Source: OMOG01 sp041485845 (lineage in GTDB: Bacteria; Acidobacteriota; Terriglobia; Bryobacterales; Bryobacteraceae). Taken from it: 36,851 bases of DNA. The stretch spans positions 1 to 36,851 of the forward strand of contig JBGPKH010000008.1 of the NCBI GenBank assembly GCA_041485845.1, in the 5' to 3' direction. Below, in pieces: positions 14,528 to 22,560 of the stretch. The notes under the pieces were generated by a model. It made no database searches. It saw nothing but the letters and a program-made list of their open reading frames with translations, and had not been told where the DNA came from. Both the position numbers and the translations under genes were made by a program. The stretch's first letter is position 1; each line of letters opens with the position of its first letter.

Positions 14528-16231
14528 ATGCTCTCGATCCGGGCTGTCGGCGCATCGGCGCTGCTCCTTGTGGGAGCTGCGATCGCGATCGATTTTCCCG
14601 TGTTCTTCGAGGACGTTGGAGGATCCAGCGGACTTACCGTGCCGAATACCTCCGGCGGCAGGTCGCGCAAGGACTATATCCTCGAGACTACCGGCAACGG
14701 CGTTGCGATTTTCGATTACGACGGCGATGGCGCCGACGACATCTTCATCGCGAACGGCACGACGCTCGATCGGCATCCAGGCCCCCGGCGCCTCCCGCAG
14801 CTTTATCACAACGACGGGCAGGGTCGCTTCACCGAGGTCGGCGAGAAGGCCGGCTTTACGGCGGAAGGCTGGGGGCAGGGAGTCTGCGTCGGCGATTACG
14901 ATAACGACGGCCGGCCGGACCTGCTGGTCACCTATTATGGAACCAACCGGCTCTATCGAAATCTGGGGAACGGCGCGTTCCGGGACGTGACCGCCCAGGC
15001 CAAACTCCCCGTCGAGGGGGTCCGCTACGGCTCCGGATGCAGCTTCTTCGATTATGATCGCGATGGACATCTCGATCTGTTCATCGCCAACTACGTGGAC
15101 CTCGACTTGTCGCAGACTCCCAGACCGGGCTCGGGTTCGTTTTGCGTGTGGAAGGAGATCCCGGTAATGTGCGGACCTCGTGGTCTGCCGCTGGCGCAAA
15201 ATCTGCTGTACCACAACAATGGCGACGGGACGTTTACCGATGTATCGCTGAAGGCGGGGATTCTGAAGCCCGGCGGCCGCTACGCGCTGGGAGTGGCCAC
15301 AGCCGACTTCGACAACGACGGATGGCCCGACATCTACGTCGCCTGTGACATGACGCCCAGCCTGCTATATGAGAACAAACATGACGGCACGTTCGAGGAA
15401 AGAGGCGCGGAGGCAGGTGTGTCCTACAACGCCGACGGCGCACTACAGGCGGGCATGGGCGTCGCCGTCGCCTACTTTGACGGCGATGGCCGGCTCGATA
15501 TCGCCAAGACCAACTTCTCGGGTGATCTGACGTCCCTCTATAAGAACGAGGACGGCAGGTTCTTCACCGATGTTTCGCGCGAGGCGGGTCTGGCCACGCG
15601 CCAATTCCTGGGGTGGGGGATTGCGTTTGTCGACGTGGACGACGACGGTTGGCCCGACCTCGTGATCGCCAATGGGCACGTTTACCCCGAAGTCGAAGGT
15701 AAGCCGGTCGGCGACAAGTATTTGGAACCGACGCTCCTCCTGAGAAACCTCGGGAATGGCCGTTTTGCCGAGGCGACGGCATCGGCGGGGCCGGCATTCG
15801 CGACCCCTCGGCCGGCGCGCGGCCTCGCTTGCGGCGATCTCGATGGTGACGGCCGCCCGGAGATCGTGATTGTGAATATGAACACCACTCCATCGCTCCT
15901 GAAGAACCGCAAGGCGGGCGGCAACTTCCTGAACGTGGCGGTGAAGGGAACCAAATCGAACCGCAGCGGGATCGGCGCCCGCGTGCAAATCACGGCAGGA
16001 CGGCGAGAGATCATCAGCGAGGTGATGAGTGGCGGAAGTTTCTATTCGCAGAACAGCCTGATCGCGCACTTCGGGCTGGGAAAGGCCGGGACCGTGGACC
16101 GGCTCCGGATCCGATGGCCCAGTGGAACCCTGCAGAGCTGGGAGAAGGTGGCGGTGAATCAGAAGGTGATCGCGACCGAAGGTTCGCAAGAGCTGGAGCA
16201 GGTCAAGGCGGAACGGCGGCGCTCTCCCTGA
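14528..16231 (+). CDS. CRTAC1 family protein (FG-GAP plus ASPIC/UnbV), divergent paralogue
   Basis: The 567-residue protein has a signal peptide (MLSIRAVGASALLLVGAAIA) and FG-GAP/VCBS loops from about residue 58 (IFDYDGDGADDIFIANG, DYDNDGRPDLLVTYY, DFDNDGWPDIYVACD, DVDDDGWPDLVIANG). A two-cysteine motif ends in CGPRGLP, and a C-terminal ASPIC/UnbV domain lies at about 475-550 (SNRSGIGARVQI, GGSFYSQNS, FGLG, WPSG). It is the same architecture as, and clearly paralogous to, the last gene of the facing operon (1047-2672); both share ETTGxGVA and CGPRGLP segments. The two transcription units diverge from a 190-bp region and may be co-regulated. The last codons overlap, in another frame, a GxxExxY remnant. 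Confidence 0.9.
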   Translation: MLSIRAVGASALLLVGAAIAIDFPVFFEDVGGSSGLTVPNTSGGRSRKDYILETTGNGVAIFDYDGDGADDIFIANGTTLDRHPGPRRLPQLYHNDGQGRFTEVGEKAGFTAEGWGQGVCVGDYDNDGRPDLLVTYYGTNRLYRNLGNGAFRDVTAQAKLPVEGVRYGSGCSFFDYDRDGHLDLFIANYVDLDLSQTPRPGSGSFCVWKEIPVMCGPRGLPLAQNLLYHNNGDGTFTDVSLKAGILKPGGRYALGVATADFDNDGWPDIYVACDMTPSLLYENKHDGTFEERGAEAGVSYNADGALQAGMGVAVAYFDGDGRLDIAKTNFSGDLTSLYKNEDGRFFTDVSREAGLATRQFLGWGIAFVDVDDDGWPDLVIANGHVYPEVEGKPVGDKYLEPTLLLRNLGNGRFAEATASAGPAFATPRPARGLACGDLDGDGRPEIVIVNMNTTPSLLKNRKAGGNFLNVAVKGTKSNRSGIGARVQITAGRREIISEVMSGGSFYSQNSLIAHFGLGKAGTVDRLRIRWPSGTLQSWEKVAVNQKVIATEGSQELEQVKAERRRSP

Positions 16232-16521
16232 TCAGCCGGGCGCGTTCCGCCGGGGTCTCGGTACGCCAGCAGCCGATTCCGGTGGTCTACGAGAATATCC
16301 GCATCGACGCGGGATTCCGGGCAGACCTGGTCGTTGAAGACAAGGTGATCGTGGAAATCAAATCCGTGGAGTTGCTCGCCCCGGTCCACAAGAAACAGCT
16401 TCTGACCTATCTCCGGCTCGCCGACAAGCGTCTTGGCTTGCTCATCAACTTCCAGGTGGCCCTGATCAAAGACGGCAGCACGCGCATTGTCAACGGACTC
16501 GAAGAACTCGAAGACGATCCT
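16222..16521 (+). pseudogene. GxxExxY-family protein, 5'-truncated remnant
   Basis: A frame with no start of its own gives SAGVSVRQQPIPVVYENIRI, then DAGFRADLVVEDKVIVEIKS, then VHKKQLLTYLRLADKRLGLL and LIKDGSTRIVNGLEE. This is the C-terminal two thirds of the GxxExxY family (PDDEXK_3-like fold), normally about 125-130 residues, including the DLVVxDKVIVExKS core. The N-terminal part with the GxGxxExxY motif that names the family is missing: upstream the frame is inside the CRTAC1 gene. The usual stop after IVNGL is also lost. It is a dead fragment, perhaps left by a deletion that placed the CRTAC1 end onto it. Confidence 0.75.
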
Positions 16522-16587
16522 CACGCCAAGTCGCCAAGCCGCAAAGAAGACGCATACGGATGCCTCGTCACCCTCTCCTTAGGATTT

Positions 16588-16604
16588 CAAGGGCGCAGCC
16601 CTTG
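16588..16604 (-). terminator. Hairpin just past the phosphatase stop codon
   Basis: CAAGGGC (16588-16594) and GCCCTTG (16598-16604) are perfect 7-bp arms around a 3-base loop, starting 4 bases after the TAA of the minus-strand phosphatase gene. There is no clear U tract on either strand. A terminator or 3' end stabiliser is the likeliest role. Confidence 0.4.
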
Positions 16605-16608
16605 GCTA

Positions 16609-17922
16609 TTACCAGTTCGACAGGTCGGCGGACTCCGGGTCAATCGCGTGCCTGGCGACCCTCACGAAACTCGCGAGAGAGCAGTCGAACGTGGCATTGC
16701 GAACACTGCAGCCGGGGATGAACACTGGGCCGATCGCCGGTGGCGTAGTGAGCGTCAGGCCGGTTTGATTGCGCAGTTGGTCCATAGTCTGAGTGATGTA
16801 AGAGGTCCGGACGATGTACTCCCCATTGCTCTGCGACTGGCGGAGCTCAAATACCAGGGCGCCGCCCGGAGCAGCGGTGTCCGCCGGGTAACCCGGCAGA
16901 ATCCAGTCGAGACGGAACAGGCCGGCGAGTCCGGTGATATTCGTGTTCGCAGCCATCAACATGATCACCTTGGTCGACGGGTTTGCCAGTGCGCCGGTCA
17001 TCACATTCCCGGTGGCTGCCTGAACCAGCGAGCGCACGATGTGCGAGGCCAGATTGGAACTCTGCACGGCGGCCAGATAGGGCGTGCGGTACTCCAGATC
17101 GAGGGCAAGGTTGTACAAGCGCGTGATCTGGCTGATGCCGCCTGCCGTTAACTGGCCCCAACCGACGTCTGCGGCGGGCATTCCATCCGCGTACTCCATG
17201 ACGAATGGGTCGATGGCAATAACCACAGTTCCCAGGCCTCCGATGCCTACCGGCGAAGCGGAACCCGTGATGGCGATCGGAAGCGTCGTGACGTCGAGCT
17301 TACCTGCCGGAGCAGCGGGCGCCGGAGTCTGGCTGGCCGGATAGTTGAACAAAATCGAGCGCGTGAGGGCGAGCTCGGGGCCGTACGCGGCGGTTAAAGA
17401 CTGAGCGCTATCGCCGAGACGTCCCCGGACGGCGGCGACCGCCATCTGCTCATCGATCTTCGCGACGCCCGCGGCCACCGGAAAGAACAGCGGGTCGCTG
17501 TCCTGCGGAGGGTAGGAATTGACGTTTACGGGGGCCCCTGGGAGAAAGCCGGCCCAGAAGGCTTTGGCCGTGTCAATGATCAGTTGACCGTTATTGGCCC
17601 GGAAGTATACGGAGGAGGCGTCGGCCGAATCTTTGCCGGTCAGCATTCCCTCCTTAGTGAGCCTGAGACGGAAATAGCCGCCGAGGATCGTCTCATTCGT
17701 GGCGCCGTTGATGGTCAGGTTGGAAACACCCGGAACGCTGAACACCGGGAATGGTTGGGCGGAGAAGTTGTTGAGAGTGCTGTTGTCCACAACGGGAGAT
17801 CGCACGCCGTGACGGCCGAGAATGATGACCTGCTTGACCGCCGTATCATCCACGGGCTGCGCAGCAAGAAGCGAAGCGCACGAGAGAGCTAAACCCGCGA
17901 TTTTGAGCGAATTGATCTTCAT
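16609..17922 (-). CDS. Secreted histidine acid phosphatase (AppA/Agp-like) with altered active site
   Basis: The 437-residue protein has a signal peptide (MKINSLKIAGLALSCASLLA) and the histidine acid phosphatase signature RHGVRSP at residues 37-43. The C-terminal half aligns along its length with E. coli AppA/Agp: LDWILPGYPADTAAPGGALV and the cysteine pair in GCSVRNATFDCSL. The catalytic HD dyad of AppA (GHDTN) is replaced by AANTN (A325-N326). The Arg normally found in ERTRxT also seems changed (QLIIDT). The nucleophile is kept but the proton donor is lost, so normal phytase or sugar-phosphatase activity is doubtful. The start is ATG 17922, shared in context with the upstream DNase II gene (see leader repeat). 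No Shine-Dalgarno is evident. Confidence 0.87.
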   Translation of the reverse strand: MKINSLKIAGLALSCASLLAAQPVDDTAVKQVIILGRHGVRSPVVDNSTLNNFSAQPFPVFSVPGVSNLTINGATNETILGGYFRLRLTKEGMLTGKDSADASSVYFRANNGQLIIDTAKAFWAGFLPGAPVNVNSYPPQDSDPLFFPVAAGVAKIDEQMAVAAVRGRLGDSAQSLTAAYGPELALTRSILFNYPASQTPAPAAPAGKLDVTTLPIAITGSASPVGIGGLGTVVIAIDPFVMEYADGMPAADVGWGQLTAGGISQITRLYNLALDLEYRTPYLAAVQSSNLASHIVRSLVQAATGNVMTGALANPSTKVIMLMAANTNITGLAGLFRLDWILPGYPADTAAPGGALVFELRQSQSNGEYIVRTSYITQTMDQLRNQTGLTLTTPPAIGPVFIPGCSVRNATFDCSLASFVRVARHAIDPESADLSNW

Positions 17923-17961
17923 GTCGGCCAGGTAGTGCCGGAAGCTGGATTTCCTCTCATG
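17920..17961 (-). promoter_or_regulatory. Leader element, copy 1, before the acid phosphatase gene
   Basis: On the minus strand CATGAGAGGAA (17961-17951) is followed by CGGCACTAC (17940-17932), then 9 bases, then ATGAAGAT. The same two blocks with the same 9-base spacing to the ATG stand before the DNase II gene at 19340-19385. The order and spacing suggest a copied control element (translation or transcription), not a chance match. Confidence 0.55.
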
Positions 17962-17975
17962 ATTTCTTCCTATCT

Positions 17976-19342
17976 CTATTGCGGCGCTGTCTGGCCTTGA
18001 AGGAGGTCGCGCACGCTGTTGAACAACGGGAAATCCTGGACAGCAAAGAAAAGTCCGCCGCGGCCGTTTTGGCTGCTGTCGCAATGCGACCCCGATAGCG
18101 TGCCCTGCTGGTTCATGTCGCCAAAAATGACGTAAGGGAGCCTGCAATTGCCAAAACGACAGATCCTTCGAGAGGGGGCGCATTGCAGCGAGGACTCTGC
18201 GGCGTCGCATTGGAGCCACGGCAGCATGTCCTGCTGGGTCATGCCGCGAATATCTACGTAAGAGCGCCAGCCTGTCGAAACCCCGATCTTTGCGTGATTG
18301 CCTTCCGGCGCAGATCGACCCTCAAATCCAAGCGTCTTTCCCTTCCATGTTCCCGTCGTCGCAAATCTCCACCGCGCCCGGCTTGCCGAGTGATGGATCC
18401 CAACACGTCACTGGCGTGGCCGCGGTGGTTGTCGGCACCTCGGGAGCGGTCCACCAACTCGCAACCCGCAGCGGCTCGCCGCCTAGGAGCGCAGAGACCA
18501 TCTGCCACGTCGGAACATTGAGATCGGACGGCTTCGAGATGAGCAGGACGCCACTGGACAGCCTGGCCATTATGGGGGTTTTGCTGCTGGATATCTGTCC
18601 CAAGCCACGCACGAGTTCCTGAATGTCGCCTGGTCCTCCGTTGCTCACAATCTGAAGTCTTGTGGGGTCGGTCACAACACTCGCGTTCGCCAGCGCTTTC
18701 AACACGACGACAACATCGTGCTTGTCGAGTTTCAGCGCGAAGAAATGCTGGCTGACCAAAACGTCATTGTCCGCTACGCACCCCAGCGTATTTCCGTCGG
18801 TTTGGCGAGGCTCGTTCGAACTGCTGGAAGCGGGCCAGGACGGCGTCGATACCTGCAGAACTATTCCGTCTCCGTTGTTGTTCCATGCCAGCATGCCCTT
18901 GGAATGCCCCGCGGGCGCGAACTGGGTCCGGATCGGATCTCCGTAAAACTGATCGTTCCAGAGGACGTAATAGACCTTGCCGTTGTAGACCTGGTCGAAG
19001 GTAGCGCCCAGCGGATCGGTGGTCGTATCGCCGACACATCCGCCGCCCTGACGGAGGGTGCCGTCGACGCTGCTGGCAACGGCAAACTGTTGGCCGAAGC
19101 TCTGATAGGGCTGAACCGCGCCGCCAAAGGGGCATGTCCGTTCGGAGCCGCCGCAGTCGGGAAAGGACTGCGTGTTGAATTTAAATACAAACCACCAGTC
19201 CACCGGCTGGCCGCTCTTCAAAAGCGGGACTGGGGCAAGCGCATCTTGCGCCGCCGGCGTGACGCCCCAGAACATTGTCAGGGACAGCGATAGACATGCC
19301 GCGAGAATCCGCGAGAAGGCGCCTACCGAATCGAATCTTCAT
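17976..19342 (-). pseudogene. DNase II family nuclease, broken by two frameshifts
   Basis: The largest piece (19275-18322) encodes GQPVDWWFVFKFN, a DPLGATFDQVYNGKVYYVLW block ending in NDQ, and GHSKGMLAWN, matching acid DNase II (PVDWxxxYK, LYNDQ, first HxK box). That frame stops at 18322. One frame over, 18350-17976 continues with TLGFEGRSAPEGNHAKIGVS, where NHAK is the second catalytic HxK box, and ends GMTQQDMLPWLQCDAAES... at TAG 17976. A one-base indel at about 18335-18347 explains this. The start ATG 19342 gives MKIRFGRRLLA but changes frame before ILAACLSLSLTMFWG, so a second indel near 19310-19330 is likely. If repaired it would be an exported nuclease, upstream of the phosphatase by 53 bp. 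Confidence 0.75.
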
Positions 19343-19385
19343 GTTTCATACGTAGTGCCGCACGTTAGTTAGCCTTCCTCTCATG
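19340..19385 (-). promoter_or_regulatory. Leader element, copy 2, before the DNase II gene
   Basis: CATGAGAGGAA (19385-19375) and CGGCACTAC (19360-19352) precede ATGAAGAT (ATG at 19342-19340) by 9 bases, exactly as in the acid phosphatase leader at 17920-17961. The gap between the two blocks is 14 bases here and 10 there. This supports ATG 19342 as the original DNase II start. Confidence 0.55.
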
Positions 19386-19717
19386 GGTTTCTATGGCGAT
19401 CAAATCGGCCGACAGGGGGCAGCGGGATCCCGGCGACCGCGCCTCTCCGGCTTTGGCGGGACGATGCGAAACATTTTAGTTTCTGCGAATGGCCAAAAAC
19501 CCTATGTGTTCTTGCCTTGCGGGAGGTTCCGTCTTACCGCCATTCCGAGGGTCACTCCCGCACGGCCGAAGAGGATCCTTTCCGGCCAGGCAGGATTCAT
19601 CATATTACGCAACCGCAGGCGTGGCGAGTTGCGCCAGCGTTTCGCGATAGTTCCAGGCATCCACTCAGACGGATTTTGCTTCAACTCCCCGGCGTGCCGC
19701 TGCAACTCAGAATCGTA
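19386..19717. other. Stretch without a recognisable gene
   Basis: Open frames exist on both strands but none resembles a protein I know, and none has a start with a ribosome site. The minus-strand reading KRWRNSPRLRLRNMMNPAWP and the plus-strand readings look like non-coding frames. Given the remnants on both sides, this is most likely decayed sequence or regulatory DNA upstream of the DNase II gene. Confidence 0.4.
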
Positions 19718-19915
19718 GACGTAACCGAGCTCGGCCGCGCGGGCGGACGTGCGCGAGCCGCGAATCTCTCGCCGACGGAGCTGAGCGACGCCGGGCGCAA
19801 GGCAGTCGCCGCTCGGTGGGACGCCTATTACCGGGACCACCCCGAGAAGTTGAAGGCGAAGCTGGAGCGGGAAGTGAAGGGGCGGAAGCGGAGAACGAAG
19901 AAGGTGGTCGTGTAG
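19718..19915 (+). pseudogene. C-terminal piece of a small basic protein
   Basis: The frame ending in TAG at 19915 reads ELGRAGGRARAANLSPTELS, then DAGRKAVAARWDAYYRDHPE, then a Lys/Arg-rich tail. This looks like the widespread small bacterial proteins with the pattern LGKxGGxARxxxLSxEERxxxAxKAxxARW, of unknown function. No plausible start codon lies just before this conserved part, and the frame upstream does not look like protein. I therefore call it a 5'-truncated remnant; a GTA or other unusual start cannot be excluded. Confidence 0.5.
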
Positions 19916-19974
19916 CGTGAGCAGCCAAAACGCCCGGAAGGAGACTGAAGTGACCATCGAAGGACGACTGGAAG

Positions 19975-20140
19975 AGTTTGACGGAAGAGGCCGACGATGC
20001 CCCGCTCGATGGCGTCCACCAGTCCGAAATCGGTGACAATCCACGGGAACGAACGACGCCGATGGCCTTCATCGATGGCCGCCTGCGCCGGACCTCGAAA
20101 CTGAATCCGGCGAAGACCAGGCCCTCATAGCGGCGCGCTG
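19975..20140 (-). pseudogene. Decayed fragment, possibly type III restriction/helicase-like
   Basis: Two minus-strand pieces in different frames look protein-like: RRYEGLVFAGFSFE (20140-20094) and SFPWIVTDFGLVDAIERGIV (about 20050-19990). The phrase VTDFGLVDAIExGxV resembles a stretch found in DEAD/DEAH-type restriction enzyme subunits (type III Res), but I rely on memory of the motif and the frames are broken. No start, stop or catalytic motif can be assigned. It could also be part of an unrelated decayed gene. Confidence 0.3.
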
Positions 20141-20257
20141 CGGGCTGGCGGATTGGCGCGCTTGTCGGCGGCAGGGCTTCGCCGCCGGACGATCTTGAAA
20201 TCCGAAAAGTGCCGGATTGCGCCGCGGATTTTCAGCGCTTCTGATATCTTGTTTCTC

Positions 20258-21781
20258 GTGCGCCCGTTCACCCTCTCCACGATTCTGCTGGCTGTCGCGT
20301 CCATCTCACCATCCCTCGCCGCCTCCTGCGAGAGCCTCGCGACGCTGACCCTACCGGACACCACCATCGCGTCGGCCGGGATGGTAACCGCCGATCAGTG
20401 GGCCAGGCTCGCGTTGGGCGCCTTCCCCAGCGGTCTCCCTGCGTTCTGCCGCGTGACCGCGACCTTGACACCCTCCAGCGATTCGGCGATCCAGATCGAG
20501 GTCTGGCTGCCGGCCTCCGGCTGGAATGGCAAGTATCAGGCCGTCGGCAATGGCGGCTGGTCGGGATCCATCAACCGCAACGGCATGACGCTGGCGCTGC
20601 GCCGCGGATATGCCACCAGTTCCACCGACACGGGCCACCGCGGCGGCAGCGCCAGTTTCGCCCTGGGACATCCCGAAAAGCTGATCGACTACGCCTGGCG
20701 CTCGGAACACGAGATGACCCTCAGGGCCAAGGCGATCATCGCGGCCTTCTACGGCAGCGGTCCGAAGCTCTCGTATTGGAACGGTTGCTCGGCGGGCGGA
20801 AAACAGGCGCTGAAGGAGGCGCAACGCTTCCCCGAGGACTTCGACGGAATCGTCGCGGGAGCACCGGCGAGTAACTGGACCGGCCGCGCCGCTCAGTCCA
20901 TTTGGGTGGCGCAGGCGGTCCACCAGGACGAGGCGTGTTACATTCCTCCCGCGAAGTATGGCTTGATTCACAGTGCGGCGCTGGCCGCGTGCGACTCACT
21001 GGACGGAGTCACCGACGGAGTACTCGAAGACCCCACGCGGTGCAAGTTCGATCCCAAGACGCTGGAATGCAAAGGCGTCGATGGGCCCGGCTGTCTCACT
21101 GCGCCGCAGGTCGAAGCCGCGCGGAAAATCTACGGCCCTTCGATCCATCCGGGAACCAAGCGGGCGCTGTATCCCGGACTGCAACCCGGCAGCGAGCTCG
21201 GGTGGGCCACCTGGGGCGGTCCCCAACCGCTCGCTATCGGGCTCGACTATTTCAAGTACGTCGTGTTCGAGGACCCCAAGTGGGATTTTCGAGCCCTGGA
21301 TTTCGATCGCGATGTGGCGCGTGCGGAGAAGTTGGACGGAGCCCGGATCAATGCCACCGATCCCAACCTGAAACCGTTCTTTGCGCGAGGGGGCAAGCTC
21401 ATCCAGTATCACGGCTGGAGCGATCCGCAGATTTCGCCCGGCAACAGCGTCGATTACTACCGCTCCGTGCTGGAACGTCTGGGCGGCGCTTCCAAGGTGC
21501 GGAATGCCTACCGGCTTTTCATGGTCCCGGGGATGGGACATTGCGGCGGCGGAGAAGGAACCAGCACGTTCGATATGGTGACGGCGCTGGAGCAGTGGGT
21601 GGAGGAGAAGCGTCCGCCCGATCGCATCGTGGCCTCGCGCGTTCGCAATGGCAAGCCGGATCGGAGTCGTCCTCTGTGCCCGTACCCGCAGGTCGCGGTG
21701 TACCAGGGTAACGCGCGCCTGGGCTACGGCGCGGGCAGTACCGACGATGAGGCGAGTTTTGTGTGCAAGGTGGTGAAGTGA
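20258..21781 (+). CDS. Tannase/feruloyl esterase family alpha/beta-hydrolase, secreted
   Basis: I place the start at GTG 20258 because it begins a signal peptide (MRPFTLSTILLAVASISPSLA) before SCESLATLTLPDTTI; the frame is open further upstream but does not look coding. The 507-residue protein has the family's nucleophile elbow GCSAGG (Ser near residue 178), the acid in GWSDPQISPG (near 388) and the histidine in PGMGHCGGG (near 427). The Cys beside Ser and the Cys after His form the CS-D-HC arrangement of tannases and fungal-type feruloyl esterases, where the two cysteines form a disulfide. It would release phenolic acids from plant polymers outside the cytoplasm. It stands alone: decayed DNA lies upstream and an inserted element downstream. 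Confidence 0.9.
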   Translation: MRPFTLSTILLAVASISPSLAASCESLATLTLPDTTIASAGMVTADQWARLALGAFPSGLPAFCRVTATLTPSSDSAIQIEVWLPASGWNGKYQAVGNGGWSGSINRNGMTLALRRGYATSSTDTGHRGGSASFALGHPEKLIDYAWRSEHEMTLRAKAIIAAFYGSGPKLSYWNGCSAGGKQALKEAQRFPEDFDGIVAGAPASNWTGRAAQSIWVAQAVHQDEACYIPPAKYGLIHSAALAACDSLDGVTDGVLEDPTRCKFDPKTLECKGVDGPGCLTAPQVEAARKIYGPSIHPGTKRALYPGLQPGSELGWATWGGPQPLAIGLDYFKYVVFEDPKWDFRALDFDRDVARAEKLDGARINATDPNLKPFFARGGKLIQYHGWSDPQISPGNSVDYYRSVLERLGGASKVRNAYRLFMVPGMGHCGGGEGTSTFDMVTALEQWVEEKRPPDRIVASRVRNGKPDRSRPLCPYPQVAVYQGNARLGYGAGSTDDEASFVCKVVK

Positions 21782-21969
21782 GGGGCGGTGGGGCAGACCT
21801 CGCGGCACGTCGGAGCCGGTTGCTGCCACCTGCCGTGGTGATCTGGCCGCTTGGGTACATGGTCGTGATCGCCAGCCGTGGTTGCCGGCGCGCCAGGACT
21901 GCCTCGGTTTGACTGCTCAGGCCGCGAGGCTCCGCGCGGGCTCAAGCATGGCTCAAGTCCGTCCACAGG

Positions 21970-22560
21970 TCAGCCGCCCGATTCGAAGAGCATCGCGGTT
22001 GCGACGCCTGCGAGCGCGCCCCAGGCGAGTGCCGGTACTTGGCTCCGGGCGGCCAGCGCGTTCCAGATGGCCCATACCTAGCCCGACTTTCGCAAATCTG
22101 GGGGGTATATATAGCACCAGCGGACGGCCTCCGGATGCCCGTCAAATAAGGCTTTCGCCTCAATCGTGCGCCCTCCTATTGCTAAATGAAAGAATATAAT
22201 AGAGCCACGCAATGGCTGGCTATCCTACTGGGCTGACTCTGGGAGCCTAAGGGCCAATGAGCCAGCGATAGGTTTTCACGCTGATCTGACGCTCCCGCCT
22301 AGTGCCCATGCAGCGCAGCAGTGTAATCAGGGCCTGGCGTGTGCCGGCTCTTTCAAAAAGACCCCCCGATCACAAGGGATTTTTTCATCTAGACATACAT
22401 CGCGTCCGGACCAATGTTCACGGCCCTTTCCCGAAGAAAATGGCCTTGTTTTTGCGAAAGTCGGGCTAGAGGAGCGTATCCACCAGGAAGATGGAGAGTG
22501 CCAGCGCTGTGGATCTGGCGGTATGGGACGAAGTCTCTTGCGAAGGTCAGCGGGTCCGGT
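21970..22560 (-). pseudogene. Membrane-protein gene remnant interrupted by the MITE-like element
   Basis: Left of the element (22078-21970) the minus strand reads VWAIWNALAARSQVPALAWG, then ALAGVATAMLFESGG and a TGA. Right of it (22520-22469) it reads STALALSIFLVDTLL. Both are hydrophobic and in the same frame once the element and one TA are removed, giving SIFLVDTLL-stop-VWAIWNALA, with TAG at the joining codon. Further upstream the frame shifts again (ARDFVPYRQIHS in another frame). It is most simply a multi-pass membrane protein that was already decaying or was broken by the insertion. I do not recognise the family. 21782-21969 holds nothing I can name. Confidence 0.45.
22079..22468. mobile_element. 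390-bp MITE-like element with perfect 18-bp terminal inverted repeats
   Basis: TAGCCCGACTTTCGCAAA (22079-22096) is the exact reverse complement of 22451-22468. Counting the outer TA as a target duplication leaves 16-bp inverted repeats flanked by TA on both sides, as in IS630/Tc1-type elements; other families cannot be excluded. The inside has no credible open frame and includes AT-rich tracts (TATATATAG near 22106, GATTTTTTC near 22379), so it cannot move without a transposase from elsewhere. It lies within a broken membrane-protein gene. No second copy is present in this window. Confidence 0.72.

Noticed and set aside
17923..18219. Upstream extension of the acid phosphatase frame by about 100 codons
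   Set aside because: It would cross the 3' part of the DNase II gene in another frame and bury the signal peptide; the copied leader marks ATG 17922 as the start.
22079..22468. Riboswitch or structured RNA for the 390-bp element before gamma-glutamyltransferase
   Set aside because: The only long-range pairing is the perfect terminal repeat, flanked by TA, inside a broken gene; this fits a transposable element better. It also ends 228 bp before the ATG.
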